DNA of 13,560 nt from Onchocerca volvulus (lineage: Eukaryota; Nematoda; Chromadorea; Rhabditida; Onchocercidae). A model generated the notes under the pieces. The model did not search any database and had not been told where the DNA came from. It worked only from the letters and a program-made list of their open reading frames with translations. Of this stretch, positions 1 to 8,262 are shown one piece after another (the stretch's first letter is position 1; every line of letters starts with the position of its first letter). Location: NCBI GenBank assembly GCA_000499405.2, contig HG738213.2, positions 1 through 13,560 on the forward strand. The letters are read 5' to 3'. The position numbers and the translations under genes are program-made.

Positions 1-1653
<1,653 letters not shown>

Positions 1654-1663
1654 TTTTTTTTGT

Positions 1664-1724
1664 AGATTTAGGTTAAATTAAAACTATTAGTTTTCAAAAC
1701 TAAAGATTTTGTTCTATTAGAGCT
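1664..1724 (+). tRNA. trnW: tRNA-Trp (anticodon TCA)
   Basis: A perfect 5-bp anticodon stem (1687-1691 with 1699-1703) encloses loop TTTCAAA, giving anticodon TCA at 1694-1696, which reads UGA and UGG. This agrees with TGA as Trp throughout the window. The D stem is GTT/AAC (1672-1674, 1682-1684). A variable loop replaces the T arm. The acceptor pairing AGATTTA with TAGAGCT has one mismatch; the exact ends are uncertain by a few bases. Confidence 0.85.
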
Positions 1725-1734
1725 TTTAAAAATA

Positions 1735-2214
1735 ATGATTTTTGGGTTTTTGGGTTTTTTGTTTATTTTTTTTTATGTTAGGGTATTTTTTGCTTTTGTT
1801 TTTTTTTGTTTGAGTTTTTTGGATTGGGATCCGTTGAAAAGTTGTGTTATAATGTGTTTAGGTGTTATGTCTATAAGTTGTTATGTTTCTTTAGGTGTTC
1901 ATGTATGGTATTCTTATTTTGTTGTTTTAATTTTTTTTAGTGGTATTTTTTCTTTGTTGACTTATTTTTGTAGTATGAGTAATTTTATTTTTTATTATAA
2001 TTATTTTTTTTTTTTTTCTTTGTTTTTGGTTAGTTTTTTTTTTGTATTTGTTGTAGATTTTGATTTTTCTTTGTTTTTTTCTGATTTTAATTTTCTTTAT
2101 GTTTGTTATGATTTTAGTTATTATTATGTTTTTTGAGTAGTTTTTATTTTGTTTTTATTTTTGATTTTGATTAGATTTAGACTTAATGGTTTCGGTTATA
2201 TGCGTAGTTTGTAG
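1735..2214 (+). CDS. nad6: NADH dehydrogenase subunit 6
   Basis: Small membrane subunit of complex I, in the proton-pumping arm. The frame gives 159 residues ending at TAG 2212 once TGA at 2134 is read as Trp. The protein is almost all hydrophobic and Phe-rich, with about five probable membrane spans, and ends in NGFGYMRSL. Sequence conservation in this family is low, so the call rests on size, hydrophobicity and position between trnW and trnR, which is where filarial genomes keep nad6. ATG at 1735 is chosen as the start; an in-frame ATA (Met) at 1732 is an alternative. Confidence 0.9.
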
Positions 2215-2220
2215 TAGGAT

Positions 2221-2276
2221 GAAATATAAAATAGATTTTACTATATCTGATTACGGCTCAGCTAGAATTATATTTT
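2221..2276 (+). tRNA. trnR: tRNA-Arg (anticodon ACG)
   Basis: Acceptor GAAATAT (2221-2227) pairs fully with ATATTTT (2270-2276). The D stem ATAG/CTAT is perfect (2231-2234, 2241-2244). The anticodon stem TCTGA/TCAGC has four of five pairs around loop TTACGGC, giving ACG at 2253-2255. The T arm is replaced by a short loop. It follows nad6 after six bases. Confidence 0.92.
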
Positions 2277-2277
2277 T

Positions 2278-2329
2278 TTGGATTTAGTTTAATTAAAATT
2301 TTTGTTTTTGGATCAAGAGATGTTTCCAA
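2278..2329 (+). tRNA. trnQ: tRNA-Gln (anticodon TTG)
   Basis: TTG lies at 2308-2310 in loop TTTTGGA; the stem TTTGT/TCAAG has four of five pairs. D stem GTTT/AAAT (2287-2290, 2296-2299) is preceded by the usual TA at 2285-2286. The outer acceptor pairs (TTGGA with TCCAA) hold, but the two inner positions are T-T mismatches. There is no T arm. Ends are approximate. Confidence 0.85.
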
Positions 2330-2333
2330 GGTT

Positions 2334-3416
2334 ATTGCTATTTTTAATTCTTTAGTTTTTTTGCCTGCTAGTTTTACTTTAAGTTATATGTGGAATTTTG
2401 GTAGTATGTTAGGCATTATGTTGATGTCTCAGATTTTAACTGGTTTTTTTTTGACTTTTTATTATACGGCGGGGGAAGCTTTTAGGTCTGTTCAGTATAT
2501 TATGTTTGAGGTTAATTTGGGCTGGTTGCTGCGTATTATGCATTCTAATGGGGCTTCTATGTTTTTTTTATTTATTTATTTACATATTTTTAAGGGTTTA
2601 ATTTATGGTAGATATCGTCTTATTGGTGTGTGATTGAGTGGTATTTTTATTTATTTTTTATTAATAGGTATTGCCTTTACTGGTTATGTTTTGATTTGAG
2701 GCCAAATAAGTTATTGGGCGGCAGTAGTTATTACTAGTCTGATGACTTCTGTTCCTTATTTGGGCAAGTATTTGGTTTGATGGATTTGGGGGAGTTTTAG
2801 TGTTTGTGAGAACACTTTGAAGTTTTTTTATTCTGTTCATTTTATTTTACCTTGGTCTTTGATAGTTTTAGTTGTTTTTCATTTGTTTTTTTTGCATTTT
2901 ACTGGTTCTAGTTCTAGTTTGTATTGTCATGGAGATTATGATAAGATTCATTTTTTTCCTAGTTTTTGATTGAAGGATGGTTTTGATATTTTTTTTTATT
3001 TTTTTTTGATTTTGTTTAGACTTTATTTTTCTTTTGATTTAAGTGATCCTATGATTTTTGTGGAGTCTGATTCTATGGCTAGTCCTGCGCATGTTGTACC
3101 TGAGTGGTATTTTTTATTCGCTTTTACTATTTTACGTTCTGTTCCTAGTAAGTTATTGGGGGTTATTTTAATATTTAGTTCTGTTTTTGTGTTAACTATT
3201 CTTATTTGACCTGGTAGTTATCGTTCTATTTTAGATAATTTTTTATATTTTTTTGTTATGTGTTTTGTTTGGGTTTTTTTTTGGTTAACTTGAGCTGGTC
3301 ATTATCCTACTGATTATCCTTTTAACTATTTTAATTTGTTTTGTACTTTTTTTTATTTTTGTTGTATTTTTTTTGTTTGTTTGATTAATTTTTTTAGTGA
3401 TAAGTTGTTTAGTTAA
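2334..3416 (+). CDS. cob: cytochrome b
   Basis: Membrane core of complex III (ubiquinol:cytochrome c reductase), holding hemes bL and bH and both quinone sites. The frame gives 360 residues to TAA at 3414, with many in-frame TGA codons read as Trp. The four heme ligands appear with the family's 14-residue spacing: His70/His84 and His169/His183. The Qo-site motif PEWY is at residues 256-259. FFLHFTGSS is the conserved stretch after the last ligand. I chose ATT at 2334 because it is the first plausible start after trnQ; ATT at 2340 is possible. It sits between trnQ and trnL1, the filarial position. Confidence 0.96.
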
Positions 3417-3418
3417 TT

Positions 3419-3471
3419 GTATTTTTAGTATAATAAGTATGGCAAATTTAGGTTTTGTTGGTTATTAATAT
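3419..3471 (+). tRNA. trnL1: tRNA-Leu for CUN codons (anticodon TAG)
   Basis: Anticodon stem GCAAA/TTTGT (3442-3446, 3454-3458) encloses TTTAGGT, giving TAG at 3449-3451. Acceptor GTATT pairs with AATAT, followed by two T-T mismatches. The D-arm segment TAGTATAATAAGTAT (3426-3440) is identical to that of trnL2, and the T-replacement loop TGGTTA is nearly so. Confidence 0.9.
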
Positions 3472-3472
3472 A

Positions 3473-4252
3473 ATTTTGTTGAAGTTTCGTAAATATCATA
3501 AAATGGAGTATAGTTATTATCCTTTGATAGTTGGGGTGGGTATTTTAGGTTTTGATGTTAGTTTGGTTTTATTTATAGGTATAGGTATGTTTTATTCTAT
3601 TTTTATTTGTTTTTTGTATTTGGTTTATGTTTTTTTTTTGTGGATTAAGGATGTTATTTTAGAGGATATTAGTGGTCAATATTCTTTCTATGATTATCGT
3701 ATGTTTAACCAAGGTTTTCGTTTGTTTCTTTTTAGTGAATTAACTTTGTTTGTTTCTATTTTTTGAACTTTTTTGGATACGGCTTTGTGTCCTTTAACTT
3801 GGTTAAGTGGGGTTTGGTCTCCATTGGGGATTTTATCACCTGATTATTTGGGTTTGAATGGTATGGCTAGTTTATTTTTAATAATGAATAGGCAAGTTTT
3901 GAAGTATTCTCGTCGTTATTTGTGTTTGAATAGTTCTAAGTGTGAAGAGTTTTTGTTAGTTTGTATTTTTATTGGAGTTGGTTTTTTGTGTTTTCAGTTT
4001 TATGAATATAATAACAATTCGTTTGTTATGAGTGATAGTGCTTATGGTAGTATTTTTTATATAGGTACTGGTTTGCATGGTTTGCATGTTTTTGTTGGTG
4101 TTTGTTTTCTTATTGTTAATTTTTTTCGTGTTAAGTTGTTCAACTTTAATTGATATCATATCCAGGCTTATGATATATCTATTGATTATTGGCGTTTTTT
4201 AGAGTGAATGTGAGGTGTTATGTTTTGTTTATTATATGTTTGAGGTTCTTAA
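3473..4252 (+). CDS. cox3: cytochrome c oxidase subunit III
   Basis: Core membrane subunit of complex IV without metal centres; it stabilises the enzyme and its proton uptake. The frame gives 259 residues to TAA at 4250, with TGA read as Trp at 3764, 4151, 4205, 4211 and 4241. Recognisable parts are the N-terminal KFRKYHKMEYS, Glu89 in LFSELTLF (the conserved membrane glutamate), GTGLHGLHVFVG near residue 200, and the C-terminal DYWRFLEW. Start ATT at 3473 is two bases after trnL1; ATA at 3470 is an in-frame alternative that would overlap the tRNA. The AT-rich region follows. Confidence 0.96.
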
Positions 4253-4369
4253 TTTCTTTGTTGTGGAGGGATATTTTACTTTTTACTTTTTTTTTACTTT
4301 TTTTTTATGATAATATTTTTTATTTATGTGTTTTGTTTTTTGATTTTAAGTTTTTAACATTTTTTCAAT

Positions 4370-4388
4370 ACACTATATTCTATAGTGT
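4370..4388. repeat. inverted repeat / hairpin 1 of the AT region
   Basis: ACACTATA (4370-4377) and TATAGTGT (4381-4388) are perfect reverse complements around a TTC loop: an 8-bp stem, 3-base loop. It directly abuts the next hairpin. Confidence 0.85.
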
Positions 4389-4416
4389 TAGTAATTATTA
4401 GTATAATAATTACTAA
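4388..4416. repeat. inverted repeat / hairpin 2 of the AT region
   Basis: A perfect 12-bp stem joins 4388-4399 and 4405-4416 around loop AGTAT (4400-4404). T4388 is shared with hairpin 1, so the two cannot both be fully closed at that base. The loop and right arm contain TAGTATAATAA, the same 11 bases as in the D arms of both tRNA-Leu genes. Confidence 0.85.
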
Positions 4417-4418
4417 AA

Positions 4419-4482
4419 TAAATTCAATTCCCAGAGTATTATATTACTTAATAATATAATACTCTATTGGGAATTGAATTTA
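4419..4482. repeat. long inverted repeat / hairpin 3 of the AT region
   Basis: Outer arms 4419-4433 and 4468-4482 pair over 15 bp and inner arms 4434-4446 and 4452-4464 over 13 bp, all perfect. The loop is CTTAA (4447-4451) and the only flaw is a 3-base bulge (TAT, 4465-4467) on the right arm. It includes a CCC/GGG clamp, rare in this AT-rich stretch. It is the strongest secondary structure I see in the window and a candidate origin or transcription-termination element (inference). Confidence 0.9.
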
Positions 4483-4564
4483 ATATAACGTAAATATCTC
4501 TCTCAAATAAAAAAAAGAAAAATTTATATATAAGTAATATAATAATAAATAAATTGTTGTTATT

Positions 4565-4621
4565 GTGTATATATTATAAATAAAATTATATTTGATTTGC
4601 ATTCATAAGATATTTATACAC
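4565..4621 (+). tRNA. trnA: tRNA-Ala (anticodon TGC)
   Basis: Acceptor GTGTATA (4565-4571) pairs perfectly with TATACAC (4615-4621), and TA follows at 4572-4573. TGC lies at 4598-4600 in loop TTTGCAT with stem TTTGA/TCATA (one mismatch). The D stem is AT-only (TATA/TATA or ATAA/TTAT). It marks the right boundary of the AT region. Confidence 0.88.
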
Positions 4622-4632
4622 GAGATTTGTTA

Positions 4633-4685
4633 AACTTTATAGTATAATAAGTATAGTCGTTTTAAGCACGGTTGGTTTTTAAGTT
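4633..4685 (+). tRNA. trnL2: tRNA-Leu for UUR codons (anticodon TAA)
   Basis: Anticodon stem GTCGT/ACGGT surrounds TTTAAGC, giving TAA at 4663-4665. Acceptor AACTTTA pairs with TTAAGTT with one T-T mismatch. TTA/TTG are very common codons in this T-rich genome, so this tRNA carries a heavy load. The D arm is identical to that of trnL1. Confidence 0.9.
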
Positions 4686-4686
4686 A

Positions 4687-4743
4687 GAATTTTTAGTATA
4701 ATTTTTGGTACGGTTAATTGTTGATTAGCAGGTTTTGAAGTTC
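4687..4743 (+). tRNA. trnN: tRNA-Asn (anticodon GTT)
   Basis: A seven-pair acceptor (4687-4693 with 4737-4743), D stem GTAT/GTAC, and stem GTTAA/TTAGC around TTGTTGA give GTT at 4720-4722. TA occupies positions 8-9. A short loop replaces the T arm. One base separates it from trnL2. Confidence 0.93.
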
Positions 4744-4754
4744 TTTTTTTTTTG

Positions 4755-4814
4755 AAATATGGTAGGATAAAGAAAAAGTCTGTGAGATTCATATTTTCGA
4801 GGTAATCCATATTT
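4755..4814 (+). tRNA. trnM: tRNA-Met (anticodon CAT)
   Basis: Acceptor AAATATG (4755-4761) pairs perfectly with CATATTT (4808-4814). Stem TGAGA/TTTCG encloses TTCATAT, giving CAT at 4790-4792. It is the only Met tRNA, so it must serve both initiation and elongation, including ATA. The D stem is weak. Its last base is also the first base of the best trnK model. Confidence 0.9.
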
Positions 4815-4871
4815 AAAGGATTATTTTAAGTTTAGAATTTTTGACTCTTAATCAAAAGGTTTGTTTCTTTA
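4814..4871 (+). tRNA. trnK: tRNA-Lys (anticodon CTT)
   Basis: Acceptor 4814-4820 pairs fully with 4865-4871. Stem TTTGA/TCAAA is perfect around CTCTTAA, giving CTT at 4847-4849 rather than TTT. D stem ATTT/GAAT is preceded by TT. It abuts the nad4L start at 4872 with no gap. Confidence 0.9.
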
Positions 4872-5114
4872 TTGTTTTTATTTTTTTTTTCTTTTTTATT
4901 TCTTTTTTTTAAATATGAGCGTTTAGTATTTATTTTGTTGGGTATTGAATTTTTGTTTTTTTCTCTGTTAGTTTATTATGTTTTTTTGTTTGAGTCTGTT
5001 ATGTTTTTTTATTTTTTGTGTTTTGGTTTAATGTCTGGTGTGTTAGGTTTGGTGATTTTTTTTTTTTGTGTTAAGGGTTTTGGTGTAGATAAGGTTATGT
5101 TTTATTTTTTATAA
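4872..5114 (+). CDS. nad4L: NADH dehydrogenase subunit 4L
   Basis: Small complex I membrane subunit, on the quinone-proximal part of the membrane arm. It has 80 residues, TTG start to TAA at 5112, with no internal TGA. Three hydrophobic segments are visible, with KYERLVFILLGIEFLFF covering the second segment and its conserved Glu. Size and the position between trnK and rrnS match filarial nad4L. The TTG start follows trnK immediately; an earlier start would lie inside the tRNA. Confidence 0.93.
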   Translation: MFLFFFSFLFLFFKYERLVFILLGIEFLFFSLLVYYVFLFESVMFFYFLCFGLMSGVLGLVIFFFCVKGFGVDKVMFYFL

Positions 5115-5792
5115 TTTTAAGTTTGATTTTGGTTTAGGTTGTATTAAGATAGTATTACTTATTTTTAGTTTACTTAGTGTGTTAATTTTTGTACACTGGT
5201 AGTTTTTTGATTGTTTTATTAACGTTCCAGAATAATCGGCTATGCGTTTTAATTTTTGACTCTATTTGTTGTGGTGCTATGAGTTTTTAGTTTGTTTTTA
5301 TATTGTTTTTTGTAAAATATTTTAATTTTTTTTTGGTTTCTTATGGTATCAAAAATTTGTTTTTTGAACTGGATTAGTACCCAGGTAATCAAAATTTAAT
5401 AATTCGGGAGTAAAGTTTTATTTAAACCGAAAAAATATTGACTGACTTTAGATTTTTCTTTGGAATATGTGATTTGCTGGAGAGCCCTCTTTTTTGGTGA
5501 ATTTTGTTGGCACATGTATGATTGTTTAGTTTTTATTTTATTTTGTAATGCTTTATTGTTTTGGCATTAAAAACAGATATATATTTGGCTTATGAATTTA
5601 TGTTTCATGTGTTACTATTATGAATTTTTTTTGGATTAGTTTTTTATTTTTTTTTGAAATTGGAAAAGAAAGTAATTTTTTCTTAATGTTTTAATGAATT
5701 TAATAAATAAGGTGGTACAAACCATCCGTCAATGGCCTAAAGGGGCGTAAGTTGTAGTATGGTAGAAGTAAGGAAACTTGTTTCTATTTTTT
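5115..5792 (+). rRNA. rrnS: 12S small-subunit ribosomal RNA
   Basis: Three conserved small-subunit blocks occur in the right order: CGTTCCAGAATAATCGGCTA (5224-5243, the 530-loop region), GGATTAGTACCC (5371-5382), and the 3' decoding region with GTACAAACCATCCGTCA (from 5715) followed by GTAAGTTGTAGTATGGTAG (from 5747). Length of about 680 bases is usual for nematodes, whose small rRNA is strongly reduced. Ends are set by the flanking nad4L stop and trnY, not by a motif. Confidence 0.95.
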
Positions 5793-5851
5793 GAAGTTTT
5801 AGTTTATTTTTTTTTAGAATAAAGAATTGTAAATTCTTAGGATTTTGCTTT
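5793..5851 (+). tRNA. trnY: tRNA-Tyr (anticodon GTA)
   Basis: A perfect stem AAGAA/TTCTT (5822-5826, 5834-5838) surrounds TTGTAAA, giving GTA at 5829-5831. D stem GTTT/GAAT follows TA at 5800-5801. The acceptor is weak: GAAGT pairs with GCTTT including wobbles, then two T-T mismatches. Its 3' end overlaps the nad1 TTG by about two bases. Confidence 0.87.
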
Positions 5852-6726
5852 GGTTATTTTTTATTATTTGGGGTTGTTGGTTATGATTGTTTTTATTTTG
5901 CAGGCTATTGCCTTTTTAGTTTTGTTAGAGCGTCATTTTTTGGGTGGTTCCCAGTGTCGTGTTGGTCCTAATAAGGTGGGTTATTGTGGTGTTTTGCAGG
6001 CTTTATTTGATGGCTTAAAGTTGTTAAAGAAGGAGCAGTTGTTGTTGTGTTTTTCTTCTTGGTTATCTTTTTTGTTTATGCCTATTTGTGGTTTTGTTTT
6101 GATGGTTTTTTTTTGATTTACTTTACCTTATTTTTTTTCTTTTTTGTCTTTTGAATATTCTGGTGTTTTTTTGTTTTGTCTTATAGGAGTTTCTGTTTAT
6201 TTTATTATGCTTTCTGGTGTTTTTAGTGGTAGTAAGTATTCTCTTATTGGTGGGTTGCGTGCTTGTGTTCAGAGTTATTCTTATGAGATTGCTTTTTCTA
6301 TTTATTTGTTAGTTTTTTTGTTGTTTAATAAGGGTTTATGTTTGTCTTTTAGTTTTTGTTTATTTTTTTTTTTGTTTTTTTTTCCTTTTTTTTGTTTGGT
6401 TCTTGTTGATTTGCATCGGGCCCCTTTTGATCTTTCTGAGTGTGAAAGTGAGCTGGTAAGGGGGTTTAATGTTGAGTACTCTGGAGTTGGTTTTGCTGCT
6501 TTGTTTTTAGGGGAGTATGGTAATTTACTTTATTTTGGTTGTTTGACTTCTAGTTTGTTTTTTGGTATAAGTTTTTTTTTTTTTTATTTTATTGTGTGTA
6601 TGATTGTTTTTTCTCGTAGAGCTTATCCTCGTTTTCGTTTTGATAAGTTGATGGGTGTTTGTTGGTTTTTGTTTTTGCCTATTGGTTTTTATTTTTTTGG
6701 TTTGTCTTTTGTTGTTTTTATGTTGT
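5850..6726 (+). CDS. nad1: NADH dehydrogenase subunit 1
   Basis: Complex I membrane subunit that forms part of the quinone-binding chamber, next to the peripheral arm. Landmarks are LLERHFLGGSQCRVGPNKVG near the N-terminus (the conserved loop for quinone entry), GLRACVQSYSYEIAFS mid-protein, and LVDLHRAPFDLSECESELV with GFNVEYSG from about residue 185. One internal TGA (6114) reads as Trp. TTG at 5850 overlaps trnY slightly; ATT at 5856 is an alternative. The first in-frame stop is TAG at 6747-6749 (299 residues), but trnF begins at 6727. Processing there would leave a single T at 6726 to become TAA by polyadenylation, giving 292 residues. I prefer the shorter form; both are possible. Confidence 0.93.
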
Positions 6727-6784
6727 GCTTATTTAGTTTAATTTTTTAGAATTATATTTTGAAAAGATATGGGTATTTTTAGGC
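6727..6784 (+). tRNA. trnF: tRNA-Phe (anticodon GAA)
   Basis: Stem ATATT/GATAT encloses TTGAAAA, giving GAA at 6761-6763. D stem GTTT/GAAT (6736-6739, 6749-6752) follows TA at 6734-6735. Acceptor GCTTA (6727-6731) pairs with TAGGC (6780-6784), then two T-T mismatches. The 5' half lies inside the open frame of nad1. TTT is by far the commonest codon here, so this tRNA is heavily used. Confidence 0.9.
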
Positions 6785-6785
6785 A

Positions 6786-7370
6786 ATTTTGTTATTTTTT
6801 TTTATTTGATTTTGATTGGTTTTTTATTTGTTTTATATGGAGTTGAGTAAGTTTAGTAGTTTGGGAATTTTAGGTGTTTTTGTTAATGTTTTAGTTTCTA
6901 GATTTTCTCATCAGGGTTTTCAGTCTAACGTTTTTTTTAAGTTTGTTGTTTTTTTTCTCTTGGTTTTTTGAATGAGAGGGTTATTGTTTCCTTTGTTTAG
7001 TCCTTGAGCTTGTGTGGGTTTTTTGTTTTTTATTACTAATTTTTCTTGATTGGGTGTTCGTACTTTTACTTTAGCTGTTGATAGTTTTTTAATTTTTTTT
7101 GAAAGGGATCATTCTTGGGAGTGGTTTTCTAGGTTAGTTATGTTTTTTTCTCATTGGTTAAGATTTTTGATGAGGGGGGTAGCTTTAACTTTGCGTATTA
7201 GTATTATTTTTTTAATTGGTCATTTTTTAATGTTTACTGTTTTGGATATGAGTGTATTTTATTCTTTGTTTTTTTTGTTGTTAGTTGTTCCGGTGGAGTT
7301 GTTTTTTGCTTTTTTACAGAGTTATATTTTTTTGACTTTGGTTTGTATGTTTTTACTTAATATGATTTAG
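6786..7370 (+). CDS. atp6: ATP synthase subunit a (F0)
   Basis: Membrane stator subunit of ATP synthase that forms the proton half-channels against the c-ring. The frame gives 194 residues from ATT at 6786 to TAG at 7368, with TGA as Trp at 6810, 6816, 6969, 7005 and 7047. The essential arginine of the family is Arg137 (CGT, 7194) in ALTLRIS, followed by LIGHFLM. The C-terminus LQSYIFLTLVCMFLLNM resembles the usual last helix, in which Q-Y-F is conserved. No atp8 lies upstream, as in nearly all nematodes. The start is one base after trnF. Confidence 0.95.
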
Positions 7371-7383
7371 TTTAAGGGTGGTT

Positions 7384-7438
7384 GTTATAGTAGTTTAATT
7401 TTAGAATTTTGTTTTGATGGGACAGAGGTTATTATAAT
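7384..7438 (+). tRNA. trnI: tRNA-Ile (anticodon GAT)
   Basis: Acceptor 7384-7390 pairs over seven positions with 7432-7438 (two G-T). D stem GTTT/GAAT follows TA at 7391-7392. Stem TTGTT/GACAG encloses TTGATGG, giving GAT at 7416-7418. A 13-base spacer (7371-7383) separates it from atp6; I see nothing recognisable in that spacer. Confidence 0.92.
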
Positions 7439-7446
7439 TTTTTTGT

Positions 7447-7501
7447 GGCTTTTTAGTATTATTTTGGTATTTTTGTTTTCCAAACAAAGGGTTCTTAAGC
7501 T
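7447..7501 (+). tRNA. trnG: tRNA-Gly (anticodon TCC)
   Basis: A perfect stem TTTGT/ACAAA (7472-7476, 7484-7488) surrounds TTTCCAA, giving TCC at 7479-7481. D stem GTAT/GTAT follows TA at 7454-7455. Acceptor GGCTT pairs with AAGCT, then two T-T mismatches. It sets the earliest possible start of cox2. Confidence 0.92.
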
Positions 7502-7502
7502 A

Positions 7503-8204
7503 ATAATTTATTTGCAGAATTATGTGTTTCCTATTCCCGGAAATTCTTATGTATTTTGTTGTTATTATATTCATAATTACTATTCTCACATTATTTTTTT
7601 TGGTTTTTTTGTAATGTTTTTGGTTAGTGGCGGGATTTATTTTTTTGGTAATTCTTTTAAGTTTAATTTGAAGCGTAGAGATAGTCGTATAATTGAGTTA
7701 ATTTTACAGGTGTTAATTGTTAATTTTTTAATTATGATGGCTGGTCCTGGTTTTTGGTTGATTCAATATCAGGGACGTATATTTCGTCAATCTGAGTTGA
7801 CTTTGAAGGTTATTGGTCACCAATGGTATTGAAGTTATGAATATGGAGATAGTGGAAAATTATGTTTTGATTCATTTATGAAGTCTTTAGATGATTTGTC
7901 TTTAGGGGATTTTCGGTTATTTGATGTTGATAATCGGTGTGTTTTGCCTGTAGGTGTAAATGTTGGTGTGTATTGTACTTCTAGTGATGTTATTCATTCT
8001 TTTGCGATTCCTAAGTGTTTTATTAAGATGGATGCTTTAGATGGTTTGTTAACTAAGGTTACTTGTAGTTTTTCTTGTTCTGGTTTGTTTTTTGGGCAGT
8101 GTTCTGAAATTTGTGGTGCTAATCATAGGTTTATGCCTATTGTGTTGGAGTTGACTTCTTTGGAGTGTTGGAAGGGTTGATCAGTAAATTATTTATTGGG
8201 TTAA
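7503..8204 (+). CDS. cox2: cytochrome c oxidase subunit II
   Basis: Complex IV subunit that accepts electrons from cytochrome c through the binuclear CuA centre, in its domain facing the intermembrane space. It has 233 residues to TAA at 8202, with TGA as Trp at 7830 and 8178. Two N-terminal membrane spans precede KVIGHQWYW, the aromatic electron-entry region. The CuA ligands are all present: His165 in DVIHSF, then Cys200, Glu202, Cys204, His208 and Met211 in GQCSEICGANHSFM. Start is ATA at 7503 or ATT at 7506, just after trnG; the frame is open further upstream but only across the tRNA. The stop shares base 8204 with trnH. Confidence 0.96.
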
Positions 8205-8262
8205 ATTTTCTAGTTTAATTATATTTAAAATATTTAGTTGTGGTCTAAAAGATTTGAAAATT
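8204..8262 (+). tRNA. trnH: tRNA-His (anticodon GTG)
   Basis: Acceptor AATTTTC (8204-8210) pairs perfectly with GAAAATT (8256-8262). D stem GTTT/AAAT follows TA. Stem TTTAG/CTAAA is perfect around TTGTGGT, giving GTG at 8240-8242. Its first base is the last base of the cox2 TAA. Confidence 0.94.

Larger units (their letters stand above)
4253..4564 (+). other. AT-rich non-coding (control) region
   Basis: This is the only gene-free stretch over 300 bases, 312 bases between cox3 and trnA, where filarial genomes place their AT region. Up to about 4369 it is T-rich like the rest of the strand. From 4370 to 4482 it holds three consecutive stem-loops. From 4483 to 4564 it is A-rich, with a short CT run (4497-4504), an A-tract (4505-4522) and AT-repeats. 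Role as control region and replication origin is inferred from position and structure; no promoter motif is recognisable by eye. Confidence 0.9.

Noticed and set aside
4253..4369. TAC spaced by T runs near 4277-4300, considered as a tandem repeat.
   Set aside because: Spacing is irregular and the units are too short to distinguish from T-rich background.
4189..4401. Open frame across the end of cox3 and into the AT region, considered as a possible extra gene or atp8.
   Set aside because: Its first part is an out-of-frame copy of cox3 coding sequence and the rest is T-rich filler. It has no atp8-like N-terminus and atp8 is lacking in nearly all nematodes.
6727..6749. Full-length nad1 ending at TAG 6747 as the preferred model.
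   Set aside because: It would require transcripts without trnF. The trnF acceptor, D arm and anticodon arm all need bases from 6727 on. Kept as an alternative only.
7443..7502. An upstream extension of cox2 starting at TTG 7443.
   Set aside because: It runs entirely through trnG, which has a perfect anticodon stem with TCC. Filarial COX2 begins close to the QNYVFPIPG segment.
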